Below are positions 22,782 to 33,600 of a stretch of 64,000 nt of DNA, piece after piece. Source of the DNA: Balaenoptera acutorostrata (taxonomy: Eukaryota > Chordata > Mammalia > Artiodactyla > Balaenopteridae); NCBI RefSeq assembly GCF_949987535.1, contig NC_080066.1:89113600-89177599 (forward strand). The letters run 5' to 3'. The translations under genes were made by a program, and so were the position numbers. The notes under the pieces were generated by a model. The model ran no database searches and was not told the DNA's origin. It saw only the letters and a program-made list of their open reading frames with translations. The first letter of the stretch is position 1. Each line of letters begins with the position of its first letter.

Positions 22782-23570
22782 CAGATACAGAATTTGAAAA
22801 TATTTGTTCCCATTACGTGGATTGTCTTTTAATTTTGTTGATATTTTCCTTTGCTGTACAGAAGTTGTTAGTCTGATATAGTCCCACTTGTTTATTTTTG
22901 CTTTTGTTGCCTTTGCATTTGATGTCAAATCCAAAAATTCCTTGACAGGAGCTTACCTCCTATGTTTTCTTTTAGGAGTTTTATGATTTCAGGTCTTAAG
23001 TTCAAACCTTTAATTCATTTTGAGTTGATTTTTATGTATGATGTAAAATAGTGGTCCAATTTCATTCTTTTGCATGTAGCTATCCAGTTTTCCCAACAAC
23101 ATTTATTAAAGAGACTATTCTCTCTCCATTGTATATTCTTGGCTCCCATGTAAAAAACTAATTGACTATATATGTGTGGGTTTATTCTGTTCTATTGGTC
23201 TAAGTGTGTGTCTTATATGAATACCATACTGTTTTGATTACTATAGTTTTGTAATATAGTTTGCAAGTAGGAAGTGTGAAACCTCTAGCTTTATTCTTCT
23301 TTCTCAAGATTGCTGTAACTATTTGGAGTCTTTTGAGTTGTGTTTCACACAAATTTTAAGATTATTTGTTCTATTTCTGTGAAAAATGCCATCGGAATTT
23401 TGATATGGACTTTATTGAATCTATAGATCACTTTGGGTAGTATGGACATTTTAACAATATTAATTCTTCCAATCCATGAGCATGGAATATCTTTCCACTT
23501 ATTTGTGTCTTCTGCAGTTACTTTCAGAAGTTCTTTATTTTGATGTAATTCAATCAATCTTTTTTTTTTT
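22782..23570 (-). mobile_element. L1M (antisense), ORF2 part
   Basis: Continuation of the L1 split by the LTR. The minus strand 23557-23345 encodes 70 residues with [20 protein letters not shown] and [10 protein letters not shown], the stretch just C-terminal to the reverse transcriptase. The 22934-22737 frame carries the AKINKWDYIRL block. The frame is broken between them. Confidence 0.85.
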
Positions 23571-23625
23571 TCTTATGGTTTGACTTTTTGAAATATTTCC
23601 CAGGATGTCATTTCCTGTTCCTAAG

Positions 23626-24092
23626 TATGGTAGACAGAATAATGACCCCCAAAGACATCTGTACCCTAATCCCTGGAACATATGAATATATAACCTTACA
23701 TAGAAAAAGAGACTTTGTAGGTATGATTAAGTTAAGGATCTCGAGATGAGAAGATTATCCTTGATTATCTGAGAGGGCCCAATGTAATCATGAGGGTACT
23801 TATAAGGAAAGCAGGAGGCAGGAGAGTGAAAGAAGCAGAGGTCAGAAAGAGACAGAGATTTGAAGATGCGGTGCTGCTGGCTTTGATGATGGAAGAAGGG
23901 GACACAGGCCAAGGAATGCAGGTGGCCTCTAGAAGCTGGGAAAGGTAAGAAAAGGGATTCTTCCCTAGAGCATCCAGAAGGAACACAACTTTACAGGCAG
24001 CTTATTTTTAAAACTTCTGACAATAAATTTGTATTGTTTAAGCCACTAAGTTTGTGGTAATTTTTTTTTAGCACCAATAGGAAACCAATATA
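23626..24092 (+). mobile_element. MaLR (MLT1-like) LTR
   Basis: Starts TATGGTAGACAGAATAATGA and ends AGGAAACCAATATA, with 'tgctgctggctttgatgatg', 'ggtggcctctagaagctggg' and AATAAATTTGTATTG near the end. Flanked by CTAAG at 23621-23625 and 24093-24097, the 5-bp duplication expected for ERVL-type integration. Same family as 9394-9911. Confidence 0.85.
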
Positions 24093-24097
24093 CTAAG

Positions 24098-25146
24098 TTA
24101 CAAAATTATTTTCCTGTATTTCTTTTTAAGAATTTTATAATGTAACTCTCACAGTTAGATTTTTTTCATATGTTAGTTCTATTTTTAATTTTTTGAGCAA
24201 CCTCTGTACTGTTTTCCACAGTAGCTGTACCAATTAACATACCCAACAAAAGTGCACAAGTGTTCCCTTTTCGCCACATCCTGGCCAATTCTTGTTAGTT
24301 GTTGTCTTTTGGATGACAGTCTTTCCGTCAGGTGTGGGGTGATAATCTCATTGTGGTTTTGATGTGCATTTCCCTGATAATAAGTGATGTTGGGCATCTC
24401 TTCTTGGGTCTGTTGGTCATCTGTACGTATTTTTAGAAAGATGTCTGTTTGGGTCTCCTGCCCATTTTTAATTTGGTTGTTTGTTTTTTAAAGATTGTGT
24501 TGTGAGAATTCTTGGTCTATTTTGGCTATGAACCGTTTATCAGATATGTTGTTTGCAAATATTTTCTTGCCTTCCATAAGCTGCATTTTCTTTTTGTGGA
24601 TGGTTTCCTTTGCTTCTCACAGTTAGATTTTTAATTCATTCATTTAGTTCACTTTTGTAAGCAGTGTTATAGAGAGGTCCACATTTATTTTTTTCCTAAA
24701 ATAAGTCAGTTTTCCCAACACCATCTACTAAGTTATATATTCTTTCCCCATTAATTTATGGTGCCACTTTGTCATACAGTATATGTAAAGTTTTCTTATA
24801 TACTGGGCTCTCTACTCTGTATAGTTGGTCCATTTTTCTTCTCTCCATTTATTTGGACCTTCCTTAATGTTTTTTAATAAAGTTTTCTAATTTTCTCTAT
24901 GAATACTTGCACATACTTTCTAAGATTTTTCTTAGGAATTTTATAGTTTTTTAACTGCTATTGTAAATTTTATATTTCAAAATATTTATTGCCAATTTGT
25001 TCCTGGTGACAAAAATGTGACTGAGTTTTGTATATTGGTCCCATTTCAGTCATTTTGCTAATCACAGTTATTAACAATATTTTTCTGTAGATCCATTCTA
25101 GTTTCCTATGCAGAAAATCAATCATTGCGATGTTTTGATATCTTCT
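24098..25146 (-). mobile_element. Old L1M (antisense)
   Basis: Antisense ORF2 C-terminal sequence ('gtactgttttccacagtagc', 'gtttgcaaatattttcttgc', 'cagttttcccaacaccatct'), continuing past a nested LTR to about 26500. Frames are short and broken. Confidence 0.8.
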
Positions 25147-25491
25147 TGTTACAGATGGAATTGTTGCCCTCACACCCCCAAATTCTTATGTTGAAGCCCT
25201 AACTCCCAATGTGATGGTATTTGAAGATGGGACCTTTGAGAGGTAAGTAGGTTTAGATTAGGTTATGAGGATGGGGACCTCATGATGGGATTAGTAGCCT
25301 TACAAGAAGACATCAGGAGTTTGCTCTTGTGCTTGCCATGTGAGGACACAGCAAGAAGCTGGCCCTTTGCAAGCCAGGAAACAAGCCCACAGCAGGAATC
25401 GAATTGGCCAGAACCTTGGTCTGTTGTTTAAGCCACCCAATTTATAATATGCTGTTATAACAGCCCAAGCAGGCTAATACACTTCCTTTCC
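25147..25491 (+). mobile_element. MLT1/MST-like MaLR LTR
   Basis: TGTTACAGATGGAATTGTTG at the start and GGCTAATACA at the end, with 'ttatgttgaagccctaactc', 'gatgggattagtagccttac' and 'ccatgtgaggacacagcaag'. Flanks CTTCT and CTTCC (4/5). It splits the surrounding L1. Confidence 0.85.
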
Positions 25492-26505
25492 TTATATTTA
25501 TATCTTCTTTTATCTTGCCTTACAGCTAGGTCTCTAGTATGTTGTTGAATCAAAGTAGTAATAGTGGGTATCCTCACTGTATTCCTGAATTTAAATGGAA
25601 TGATTCTAATTTTTCACCATTATCATAATGCTTGCTATGTATTTTTGGTAGACACACTTTAACAAGTTAAGGAAAATGCCTTCAATTCTTTTTTTGCTAA
25701 GGTTGTTGAATTTTATCAACTGCCTTATCTGCATCTATTAAGATGACTGTATGATTTTTCTTCTTTAAATATTAATTGTGAAAATTTTATCAGTAGGTTC
25801 ATAATGTTCTAACATTTTATTTCTTGGATAAATATATATTTTATACATATTCCTACATATAATTTTTTTGATGGACTTTGTTTTCTAAGTTCTGGTTTAG
25901 GTAGGACACTGAATCTATGTTTATTAGATTAACCTGCAATTTTAGTTTCTCATATTCTTCTTGCTGGTTCTGCCACCAAAGTTATACTCATCTTGCAACA
26001 TGAGTTGGAGGTGCATTACCTCTTTCTCTATTCTCTAGATTGAATAAGGTGAGTGTTATCTGCTCCCTAAAACTTTGGTATGAGTCATTTATAAAATTAT
26101 CTGGACCTGTATGAGAAGGTTTGAAACTACTAATTCAATTTCTTTAAGGGTTATAGGAATAGTCTAACTTTCTGTTTCTTCCCAAGCTTGGTAATTTATA
26201 ATTTTTTTCTAGAAAATGTATCTATTTTGTCTAAGTTTTCAAATTTATTGGCATTAAGTATTAACGATATTGTCTTATTAAATTTTAACCTATGCTGTAT
26301 CTGCAGTTATATTCCTGTTTCATTTCTAGCATTTTTTGTATGTTCTTGCTCTATTTTTTTCTTGATCAATTTCTGCATAGGTTTGGTTATTTTATTAATC
26401 TTTTTCCAAGACCAATCTTTTGGATTTGTTGATTCTCTGTATTAGATCTTCGTTTTCTATTTCATCTATCATCCTCAGTATGTTATTAGAGATTTTATGA
26501 TGAAT
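25492..26505 (-). mobile_element. Old L1M (antisense), reverse-transcriptase region
   Basis: Antisense L1 continuing through sequence like 'ctagtatgttgttgaatcaa', 'atctgcatctattaagatga' and 'tttccaagaccaatcttttg', which correspond to the ORF2 reverse-transcriptase domain. Highly mutated. Confidence 0.75.
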
Positions 26506-26511
26506 TTTAAA

Positions 26512-26737
26512 ATGCCTAACATTTTTTGAGCAGTTGACATTGGCCAGATACCATATCAAAATGCTCACATACATATCTTGAACATTATCATATTTTGTCC
26601 TCAGGATAACTTTAGGAGGAAGATACTGTCATATCTGTCCTACATATTAGGAAACTCTGTTAAAGTTATAGAGCCACTAAGTCACAAAACTGGGATTCAA
26701 ATCCAATCCACTGTACTGTACTATTCCTCTATTTTCT
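26512..26737 (-). mobile_element. MIR SINE
   Basis: Antisense MIR: 'acattttttgagcagttgac', 'gttatagagccactaagtca', 'actgggattcaaatccaatc'. Confidence 0.75.
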
Positions 26738-26855
26738 TTGAAATAGAACTTAAAGAATAAAGACAATGTTTAACTCCAGGGAATAAATTACTAATGTTGG
26801 GATTTCAGTATGGTATGAAGCAATGGAACATTTTTGTTGAGTTTGGAGTTGAAAG

Positions 26856-27125
26856 TCAGCTCACAGCTGCCACCTTCAGCAGTACTTCTGTGCTAAAGAT
26901 GGCAGAATGAAAGGGCCTAATTATCATCTGAGTCCTAGCCAGGTTTTTTACTTCCAGATATGTCTGAGCCAAAAAATAATTGTTGGACATATAATGGAGT
27001 GCTTCCTGCAAATTATCAAATTGTCTTGTAATGAATGATAATATGTTTTTGAATGTCGTTTTTGAAATAGCTTCTTTGGAATGAGTTTTCAAGGCATTTT
27101 CAAGTGCTGCATCTAGTTCTCTCAC
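26856..27125 (-). pseudogene. Unrecognised coding-like frame, 89 codons
   Basis: Starts MRELDAALENALKTHSKEA and ends ...STEVLLKVAAVS. Rich in Ala, Leu, Glu, Lys and Asn with helix-like spacing and few Cys/Ser runs, unlike the chance frames elsewhere in the window. No signal peptide, membrane segment or motif I can name. No splice-site pair or promoter was identified. It could be a retrocopy fragment, an old transposon coding remnant, or chance. Confidence 0.2.
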
Positions 27126-27127
27126 TT

Positions 27128-27290
27128 CTTACTTCAGCAGCCTGTAGGTAGATAGGACCATTATTATTCCCACCTTACAGATGCAAACATGAGAAGTTAA
27201 ATAACTTGCTCAAGGTTACATACATAGTGAGAGACAGAATGATTCTCAAATGCAGACTTTCTGATTCCCAGCTTGTTCATTGCTTTTTTA
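27128..27290 (-). mobile_element. MIR SINE
   Basis: Antisense MIR: 'accattattattcccacctt', 'aataacttgctcaaggttac', 'gtgagagacagaatgattct'. Confidence 0.65.
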
Positions 27291-27962
27291 TTCATACATT
27301 CCACATATATTTATTTAAGAACCACTATATTTAAGGTACAGTTTGGGGCACTGTAGTGTGATAGAAAGTTGTATATGTCATAGATGTAAGACATTCACAA
27401 AAATAATTGTGATAAAATGTTACCAGAGAGATTCAAGTAAAGTGTTGTGGGAATTTCAGAGGAGGGAGAGAATTTATTTCTGAGTGGAAGGAAGAGGAGG
27501 ATTCTGATATTTTTCTACTAAGGTCCAAATCAATGTTAAGAATTAATCAACATCAAAAACCCAGAGGGATTTTTTTTTTTTTGGAAATTTTGCAGTATAA
27601 TACATTACATGCAATAGAATAAACAGACCAGACTATCAAAGAAAATTCTGGACAGAATAGTGGGTAGCTCAATGTACTATAATACTACCCTCAGCTGGAT
27701 TTAAGGAACTTTCCAGATTTCTATAAGCCCATGGTAAGACCAGCACTGTCACCATGACAGCCCACTTCTCCGCTATTATAACCAAGAAAAAGGCTGTAAA
27801 TGGAATCAGTGGCCTGCCTTCTCCTGAGAAACCATCAGGACTAATGCCATTATGCCTCATTTACCTCTATCTCTTCCTGAAGTCCAAGAACCCAGGTCAT
27901 CAAAGAACACACAGAAATATCACCACATGTAAGGATCTGCATCCCCTAATAATCTAAATCCT

Positions 27963-27978
27963 TCCACTCTGCTTTTCT
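27963..27978 (+). repeat. Target-site duplication, left copy
   Basis: TCCACTCTGCTTTTCT, identical to 30157-30172; brackets the L1 plus its downstream sequence. Confidence 0.92.
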
Positions 27979-28998
27979 TTTTCTTTTTTCTTTTTTTTTT
28001 TTATGTGAAACAAAGATTGTGTGAGGGTGAGGCAATTGCTCTTGCGTTTCTTTTTTTTTTTTTTTTCACACACACACACTGTATTTTATTTTTACAAGAG
28101 ATAAATAGACTGACACCAAGCATTGTACATGGATGACCACAACAAAAGGAACAATGATTGCAATTACCAAACATGAAACACACTCATGCTATGTCATAAT
28201 ATTGACATTCAGTCCAGTAATCCTCCACTGTAACAGCTCCTTTACTTTGCAGTGAAAATTGATTTGTATATTCTTTGCCTCTGAGTCCTTGTGGGATTTT
28301 TTTTTTTTCTTTAAATTCAGACAGAAAGTCACAAAAATTATACTCATCCTCATCAGTTCACTCAGTCCCATGTAATTAATTTATTTTTCATGTTGATCTT
28401 TTGTTAGCACTTTTATGAGTTCATCAGTTTTTCATTAGAGTTCTGAAAATGCTTATTCATTCAGTTCAGCAGTACAGTCAGTTACCAGAAACCTGTACTT
28501 GTCAGAGTCTTTTCCATGAATTTCTTGAAGATGAAACCCTTTTATAGGAACATATTTGCAAAATCATCAGAGTACACCCAGAACTGTCTGTAAATGACAA
28601 AAGACTTAAAAATGACCACGGTTAAAGATTTGATGAAAGTTCATAATAATGCAGTTGACAAGAAAATTAGTTATTTCTGAGATATACATTTTAAAGTAAT
28701 AACTAGGATTATGACTTATAACATTATACCAGAACATATAAGATTTTTAGAAATTTCATGTGATGTCTGAAACATTTATATTAACATATTTCCATACATA
28801 TTTCCATACAAATACAAATATAAGATTTTTAGAAATTTCATGTAGTGTCTGAAACATTTATATGAACATATTTCCATACATATTTCCATACAAATACAAA
28901 TATAAGATTTTTAGAAATTTCATGTAATGTCTGAAACATTTATATTAACATATTTCCATACAAATAACCCAATGAAAGTTTAGTATTAGTTGTTTTGT
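27979..28998 (-). mobile_element. 3'-transduced sequence of the L1 at 28999-30156
   Basis: About 1 kb lying between the L1 3' end and the terminal T tract (27979-28002; poly(A) on the minus strand), all inside the 16-bp duplication. Reading 5' to 3' on the minus strand: three 82-bp tandem copies (28738-28975), then unique sequence. An AATAAA follows at about 28084-28089, (GT)n and an inner A tract at 28049-28066, a 46-bp segment (28003-28048) and the final A tract. A gene of origin for the carried sequence is not recognised. Confidence 0.82.
28738..28975 (+). repeat. 82-bp tandem repeat, about 2.9 copies
   Basis: AGATTTTTAGAAATTTCATG recurs at 28741, 28823 and 28905, exactly 82 bp apart, with only a few mismatches between units; the last copy is shortened at its right end. 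Confidence 0.95.
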
Positions 28999-30156
28999 TT
29001 GTTTTTTTATACTGCAGGTTCTTATTAGGCATCAATTTTATACACATCAGTGTATACATGTCAATCCCAATCGCCCAATTCAGCACACCACCATCCCCAC
29101 CTCACCACAGTTTTCCCCCCTTGGTGTCCATATGTCCATTCTCTACATCTGTGTCTCAACTTCTGCCCTGCAAACTGGCTCATCTGTACCATTTTTCTAG
29201 GTTCCACATACATGCATTAATATACAATATTTGTTTTTCTCTTTCTGACTTACTTCACTCTGTATGACAGTCTCTAGATCCATCCACGTCTCAACCAATG
29301 ACTCAATTTCGTTCCTTTTTATGGCTGAGTAATATTCCATTGTATATATGTACCACATCTTCTTTAGCCATTCGTCTGTTGATGGGCATTTAGGTTGCTT
29401 CCATGACCTGGCTATTGTAAATAGTGCTGCAATGAACATTCGGGTGCATGTGTCTTTTTGAATTACGGTTTTCTCTGGGTATATGCCCAGTAGTGGGATT
29501 GCTGGGTCATATGGTAATTCTATTTTTAGTTTTTTGAGGAACCTCCATACTGTTCTCCATAGTGGCTGTATCAATTTACATTCCCACCAACAGTGCAAGA
29601 GGGTTCCCTTTTCTCCACACCCTCTCCAGCATTAGTTGTTTGTAGATTTTCTGATGATGCCCATTCTAACAGGAGTGAGGTGATACCTCATTGTAGTTTT
29701 GATTTGCATTTCTCTAATAATTAGTGATGTTGAGCATCTTTTCATGTGCTTCGTGGCCGTCTGTATGTCTTCTTTGGAGAAATGTCTATTTAGGTCTTCT
29801 GCCCATTTTTCGATTGGGGTGTTTGTTTCTTTGATATTGAGCTGAATGAGCTGTTTATATATTTTGGAGATTAATCCTTTGTCCTTTGATTCATTTGCAA
29901 ATATTTTCTCCCATTCTGAGGGTTGTCTTTTCGTCTTGTTTGTGGTTTCCTTTGCTGTGCAAAAGCTTTGAAGTTTCATTAGGTCCCACTTGTTTATTTT
30001 TGTTTTTATTTCCATTACTCTAGGAGGTGGATCAAAAAAGATCTTGCTGTGATTTATGTCAAAGAGTGTTCTTCCTACGTTTTCCTCTAAGAGTTTTATA
30101 GTGTCCAGTCTTATATTTAGGTCTCTAATCCATTTTGAGTTTATTTTTGTGTATGG
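28999..30156 (-). mobile_element. Young 5'-truncated L1 with ORF2 C-terminus
   Basis: Antisense copy of a cetartiodactyl L1 lineage. The 3' end (minus strand) is GAACCTGCAGTAT followed by a short A run at 28999-29006. Going upstream come the 3' untranslated region (to about 29197) and the ORF2 C-terminus. Truncated at the 5' side at about 30156, so roughly 1.15 kb of a 6-kb element. Little frame damage and a perfect duplication point to recent insertion. Confidence 0.93.
29197..30156 (-). pseudogene. L1 ORF2p C-terminal fragment
   Basis: One continuous minus frame encodes the ORF2p region after the reverse transcriptase. It begins around [10 protein letters not shown], then [40 protein letters not shown] and [11 protein letters not shown] single TAA at 29632-29634 interrupts it. 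The same frame then continues with the cysteine-rich [37 protein letters not shown] and YIYTMEYYSAIKRNEI to its stop at about 29197. The C-terminal segment of ORF2p is needed for L1 RNA binding and mobility. Truncation makes this copy inactive. Confidence 0.93.
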
Positions 30157-30172
30157 TCCACTCTGCTTTTCT
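30157..30172 (+). repeat. Target-site duplication, right copy
   Basis: TCCACTCTGCTTTTCT, identical to 27963-27978. Confidence 0.92.
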
Positions 30173-31940
30173 GTCACTTATGTTCTTTTTTTGCCATCAT
30201 CTTCCACATCCCTGGTCTCTCCTCTGAATCTTCATCTCTTTATCTTATGATCCATCTAAAACCTGATTCCTCCCTTTATATTATGATCTATCTAAAAAAG
30301 TCAAGGAAAGTAGTTGAAGCCCTCACAGGTGTTACCTGCTTTTTCTCACCCAGTGTCCGTACTGTGGACCCAAGAGATGATTGGTGTCCTCCTTATTTGC
30401 CATTGTTTTCCCAGATAATTTTTCTCTTCTATCTTCTCCCAAAACCCAAAAGTAGACAAAACTACTTTCCACGCTTCCTTCCTGCAATCATTCTCTGATC
30501 TTTCAGTCATACGACTCATTGAAGCTTTTAGCACTTGGCTCATAGTTTTCTCCCTGTCACTATTTCTGTCATTGTCTTGGTGACTTCAACAATTATGTAG
30601 ATGGTCCATTCCACAACCTGTCCTCTCACAGCCTTGACCTCTTTACTTAGAATGATGTCTTCAACCAATCCACCTCAGCCACTTACTGTCAGAGTTAAAC
30701 TCTAGACCTTGTCATTGCCTTTAACATCTTCATATCTCATTTTCAAGTGCTCTATTCTTTAACAATCACTCCTAGCTTTCCAGCATATTTATCCCAATAC
30801 TCTAACCACAACATTTCTTTGACCCCACTGGGAACTTCAGTTCATTGCCCTTGCCCTTTTGCTTTTATATTGTACCTCTCATCCTTTATATCCTCTTTAA
30901 CTAGACTAAGTTCCATGCTTCATCACTCCCTTGCATACAACCTAAACACCCTTTCCCCTTTCTCTCTAAGAGTCACCTGGCAAAACCACAGCCCAGGTTA
31001 AATAAAGCTCTCTGCCTCCCCTTTTCCTGTGGCCAGGGGAGGAAGAATCTATTACTGCAAGAACTCACCCTAAATTTACAACCACAAAACTCAAGTGGAC
31101 CCTCAGCACTGCTCAGCCAATCTTCATCTCTCTAGTCAATTTTCCTTCCCACTCTTTGAGAAGATTATTTCACACCTTCTGTCTCTTTGAACCTGTTCTC
31201 TTTTCACTCGTAACTGATGATCTCACTTCCTATTTCACTGAGAAATAAGAACAATCAGAAGAGAAAAATGCTCCTCTCCTGGTAAATGGGATAAACTTCC
31301 CTAGTTCCTATCAAATGTTTTTGTACTGGATCTCATCTCCTGTAACCTACTCAAGAACTCCGGTCTTCTCCTTATTTCCTGAATCTTCAGTTTCCCCTTT
31401 TCTATCAGTAAGCAGACATGGTGGGAAATCTCTTGTTAGGAAAGAACCCCTCAATTATCCTCCAGGGAATGAGGAAATGATCTGATTGGTGAATAGAGGA
31501 GCTCAGCTCAGCTCCTTCTTCTCTCTTTCCTCTTTAGGCTCCACTTGCCTAAAGAAAGCCCACATTTTATTTCTTTCCTTAAAGTTATGTTTTACAAGGG
31601 CAGACCCCAGTGGGGAAGGTCTACAGTTGTTCAGGGCTGCCAGGAACTGGGCAGGTAATTCTGCCTAATTCTATGTAAAATATTATCAATTGCATTTGGC
31701 TAATTGACTTAATCCACTTACCCTAACAGTTTTGTCAGTAATGAAAGTAGTATTCTTATCTTTGACTACCTGTTTCCTATATTTCATAGATTCAGAATTT
31801 GGGCAGATATGAAAGGGATGATTTCTTTTGGGTTCTCTCAAACTCCAACATCTCCCATCTTAAAAAATATTTCCTAGAGCTTGTCTTTCTCCATCTCTCA
31901 CCTGCTTATTAGAAATGCCCTCCATTAAAGCCAAGCACCC

Positions 31941-32226
31941 CAGGACTTCCCTGGTGGCACAGTAGTTAAGAATCTGCCTGCCAATGCAGGGGACACGGAT
32001 TCGATCCCTGGTCTAGGAAGATCCCACATGCCGCAGAGCAACTAAGCCTGTGTGCCACAACTACTGAGCCCACATGCCCCAACTACTGAAGCCCGCGTGC
32101 CTAGAGCCCATGCTCAGCAACAAGAGAAACCCACACAGCTCAATGAAGAGTAGCCCCCACTCGCCGCAGCTAGAAAAAGCCTGCACGCAGCAATGAAGAC
32201 CCAACGCAGCCAAAAATTAAAAAAAA
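31941..32226 (+). mobile_element. CHR-type SINE, older subfamily
   Basis: Sense SINE with the longer repeated middle (ACAACTACTGAGCCC, CCAACTACTGAAGCCC). Many mutations, and a 14-bp duplication AAAGCCAAGCACCC / AAAGCCAAACACCC with one mismatch (31927-31940, 32227-32240). Tail AAAAATT followed by A11. Looks older than the copies at 17161 or 57751. Confidence 0.93.
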
Positions 32227-32908
32227 AAAGCCAAACACCCTAAGAAATTTGCTCTAACTCTCTGCCAACTTGTCCTTACCTCCTCTTACCTCTTCAGACT
32301 TTCAATCCCAACATACCACGAAAAAACTACTCTGTCAAGACCACTAACAACTTACATCTTGCCAAATCCAGTGGTCAGTTCTCAGCAGTGAATTACTCAA
32401 CCTGTCAACCTCATTTGCCATAGTTGATTACTCTTTCTTAAAGTGCTTTTCCCTCGCCTCTTGGCTTCCTGAATACTAGACTTTGTTCTTGGAAACCACT
32501 GAGGTAGGTTTTCATCCTACTTAACTAGTTAGCTCACTGGCCAGTTCCTCTTCAGTTTTCATTTTCCCTCTCCCACCATCGCGTCATAACCTTCAAACTA
32601 TTATTCCCTGATTGTTCTTAACCCTCCTCCACTGCATTTTTCCCACCATCAGCAAGCAAGTCACTTTGTGACTTCAGTAATGGCCTTTCCTATTGTTTTT
32701 TTTCAGAGATTCACTCTCAGTGTTGTCACAGAAGACTCCTTTTTCTTTCAGCCCTAACTTAAATCTGGCTCTCCTCTGAATATATCAATATATTTGTAGC
32801 GCTTTTTCTACACCCTGTGTACTTCAGGATGGAGAGGGAATAACTAGCATTCTTTCACTTTGTGTTTGCTGCTTTCAAACCCCTGCTTTTCCATTCATAG
32901 GTAAAATG

Positions 32909-32934
32909 GAAGGAGCTTCCTTCGAAGCTCCTTC
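32909..32934. other. Perfect inverted repeat, 11-bp arms
   Basis: GAAGGAGCTTC, loop CTTC, GAAGCTCCTTC. Lies inside L2-derived DNA; no following T run to suggest a transcript end. Confidence 0.6.
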
Positions 32935-33420
32935 TGTCTGGCCTCACCACTCTCTGTATTACTTTCTATCCTCCTCCAGGTCTCTCAACCTCCTTCACTG
33001 GCACCAGACTATCCTTTGAGGGATCATCTTGCTTATTTCCCAATACGCTGGAATAACTGCCTCAGGGCCTTTGCTTATGCTATTCCCTTTTCCTGAATCA
33101 CTCTCCACCCAGATTTCCACATGGTTGTCAGTTAATTTTCATCTTCTCAGTGAGGCCTTCCATGACATCCTTTTTAAAATATAAGCCTCCCAATAAGCAC
33201 TGCTTTATGTTTGTTCAAAGCTCTTCTTCCATCTGACACAGTACAACTTTTACCTTGTTTATTTGCTTATTGTCTATTTCCACCATTAGAATATAAATAA
33301 GCTCCATGAAGACAGTAATTTTTGTCTGTTGTGTTTCTTTAAAACAGTACCTAGCTCATGGTAAGCCCTCCTATATTTGTTGAACAAAGAAACAAATGAG
33401 TGAATAATTGAATCCTCCTG

Positions 33421-33600
33421 GGTGAATTCAATATACATCTAGCTGGCCCATTCCTGGCTTTGCCTGGTTCTCTTGAACTCCATGGCTGTCACCTGACTCA
33501 CCTTCATCCACCACCTGCCAACTTGCTCCATCTCAGAGTCCATGACCTCATACTCTCCCAGTTTTGTATGTTGTTAGACCCTCGTCTCTTACCAGACACA
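33421..33600. other. Unassigned sequence
   Basis: Short gap between L2 and an L1-like block; nothing recognised. Confidence 0.5.

Larger units (their letters stand above)
26738..27962. other. Unique sequence with one MIR and a coding-like minus frame
   Basis: Apart from the MIR at 27128-27290 I recognise no repeat. A minus frame of 89 codons (26856-27125) has a protein-like composition and is listed separately. The rest, including the overlapping frames near 27669-27957, looks random. Confidence 0.4.
30190..33420 (+). mobile_element. Long L2 LINE remnant (sense)
   Basis: Pyrimidine-rich sense L2 running from the endonuclease region to the 3' end. At about 30575-30720 the frame resembles the L2 nuclease (GDFNNYVDGPFHNL, then TLDLVIAFNIF). 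At 32340-32440 the 'cttacatcttgccaaatcca' text matches the reverse-transcriptase entry. The 3' end at 33290-33410 shows 'aataagctccatgaagacag' and 'gttgaacaaagaaacaaatg'. Interrupted by a SINE (31941-32226); 31420-31880 may be another insertion that I cannot name. No intact frame. Confidence 0.75.

Noticed and set aside
28049..28740. Considered as a separate processed pseudogene with its own poly(A)
   Set aside because: No duplication flanks it alone; the perfect 16-bp duplication encloses it together with the L1, so transduction is the simpler reading. The origin of the segment remains open.
28738..28975. Regularly spaced repeats considered as an array of a CRISPR-like kind
   Set aside because: Units are contiguous 82-bp tandem copies without unique spacers, in mammalian DNA.
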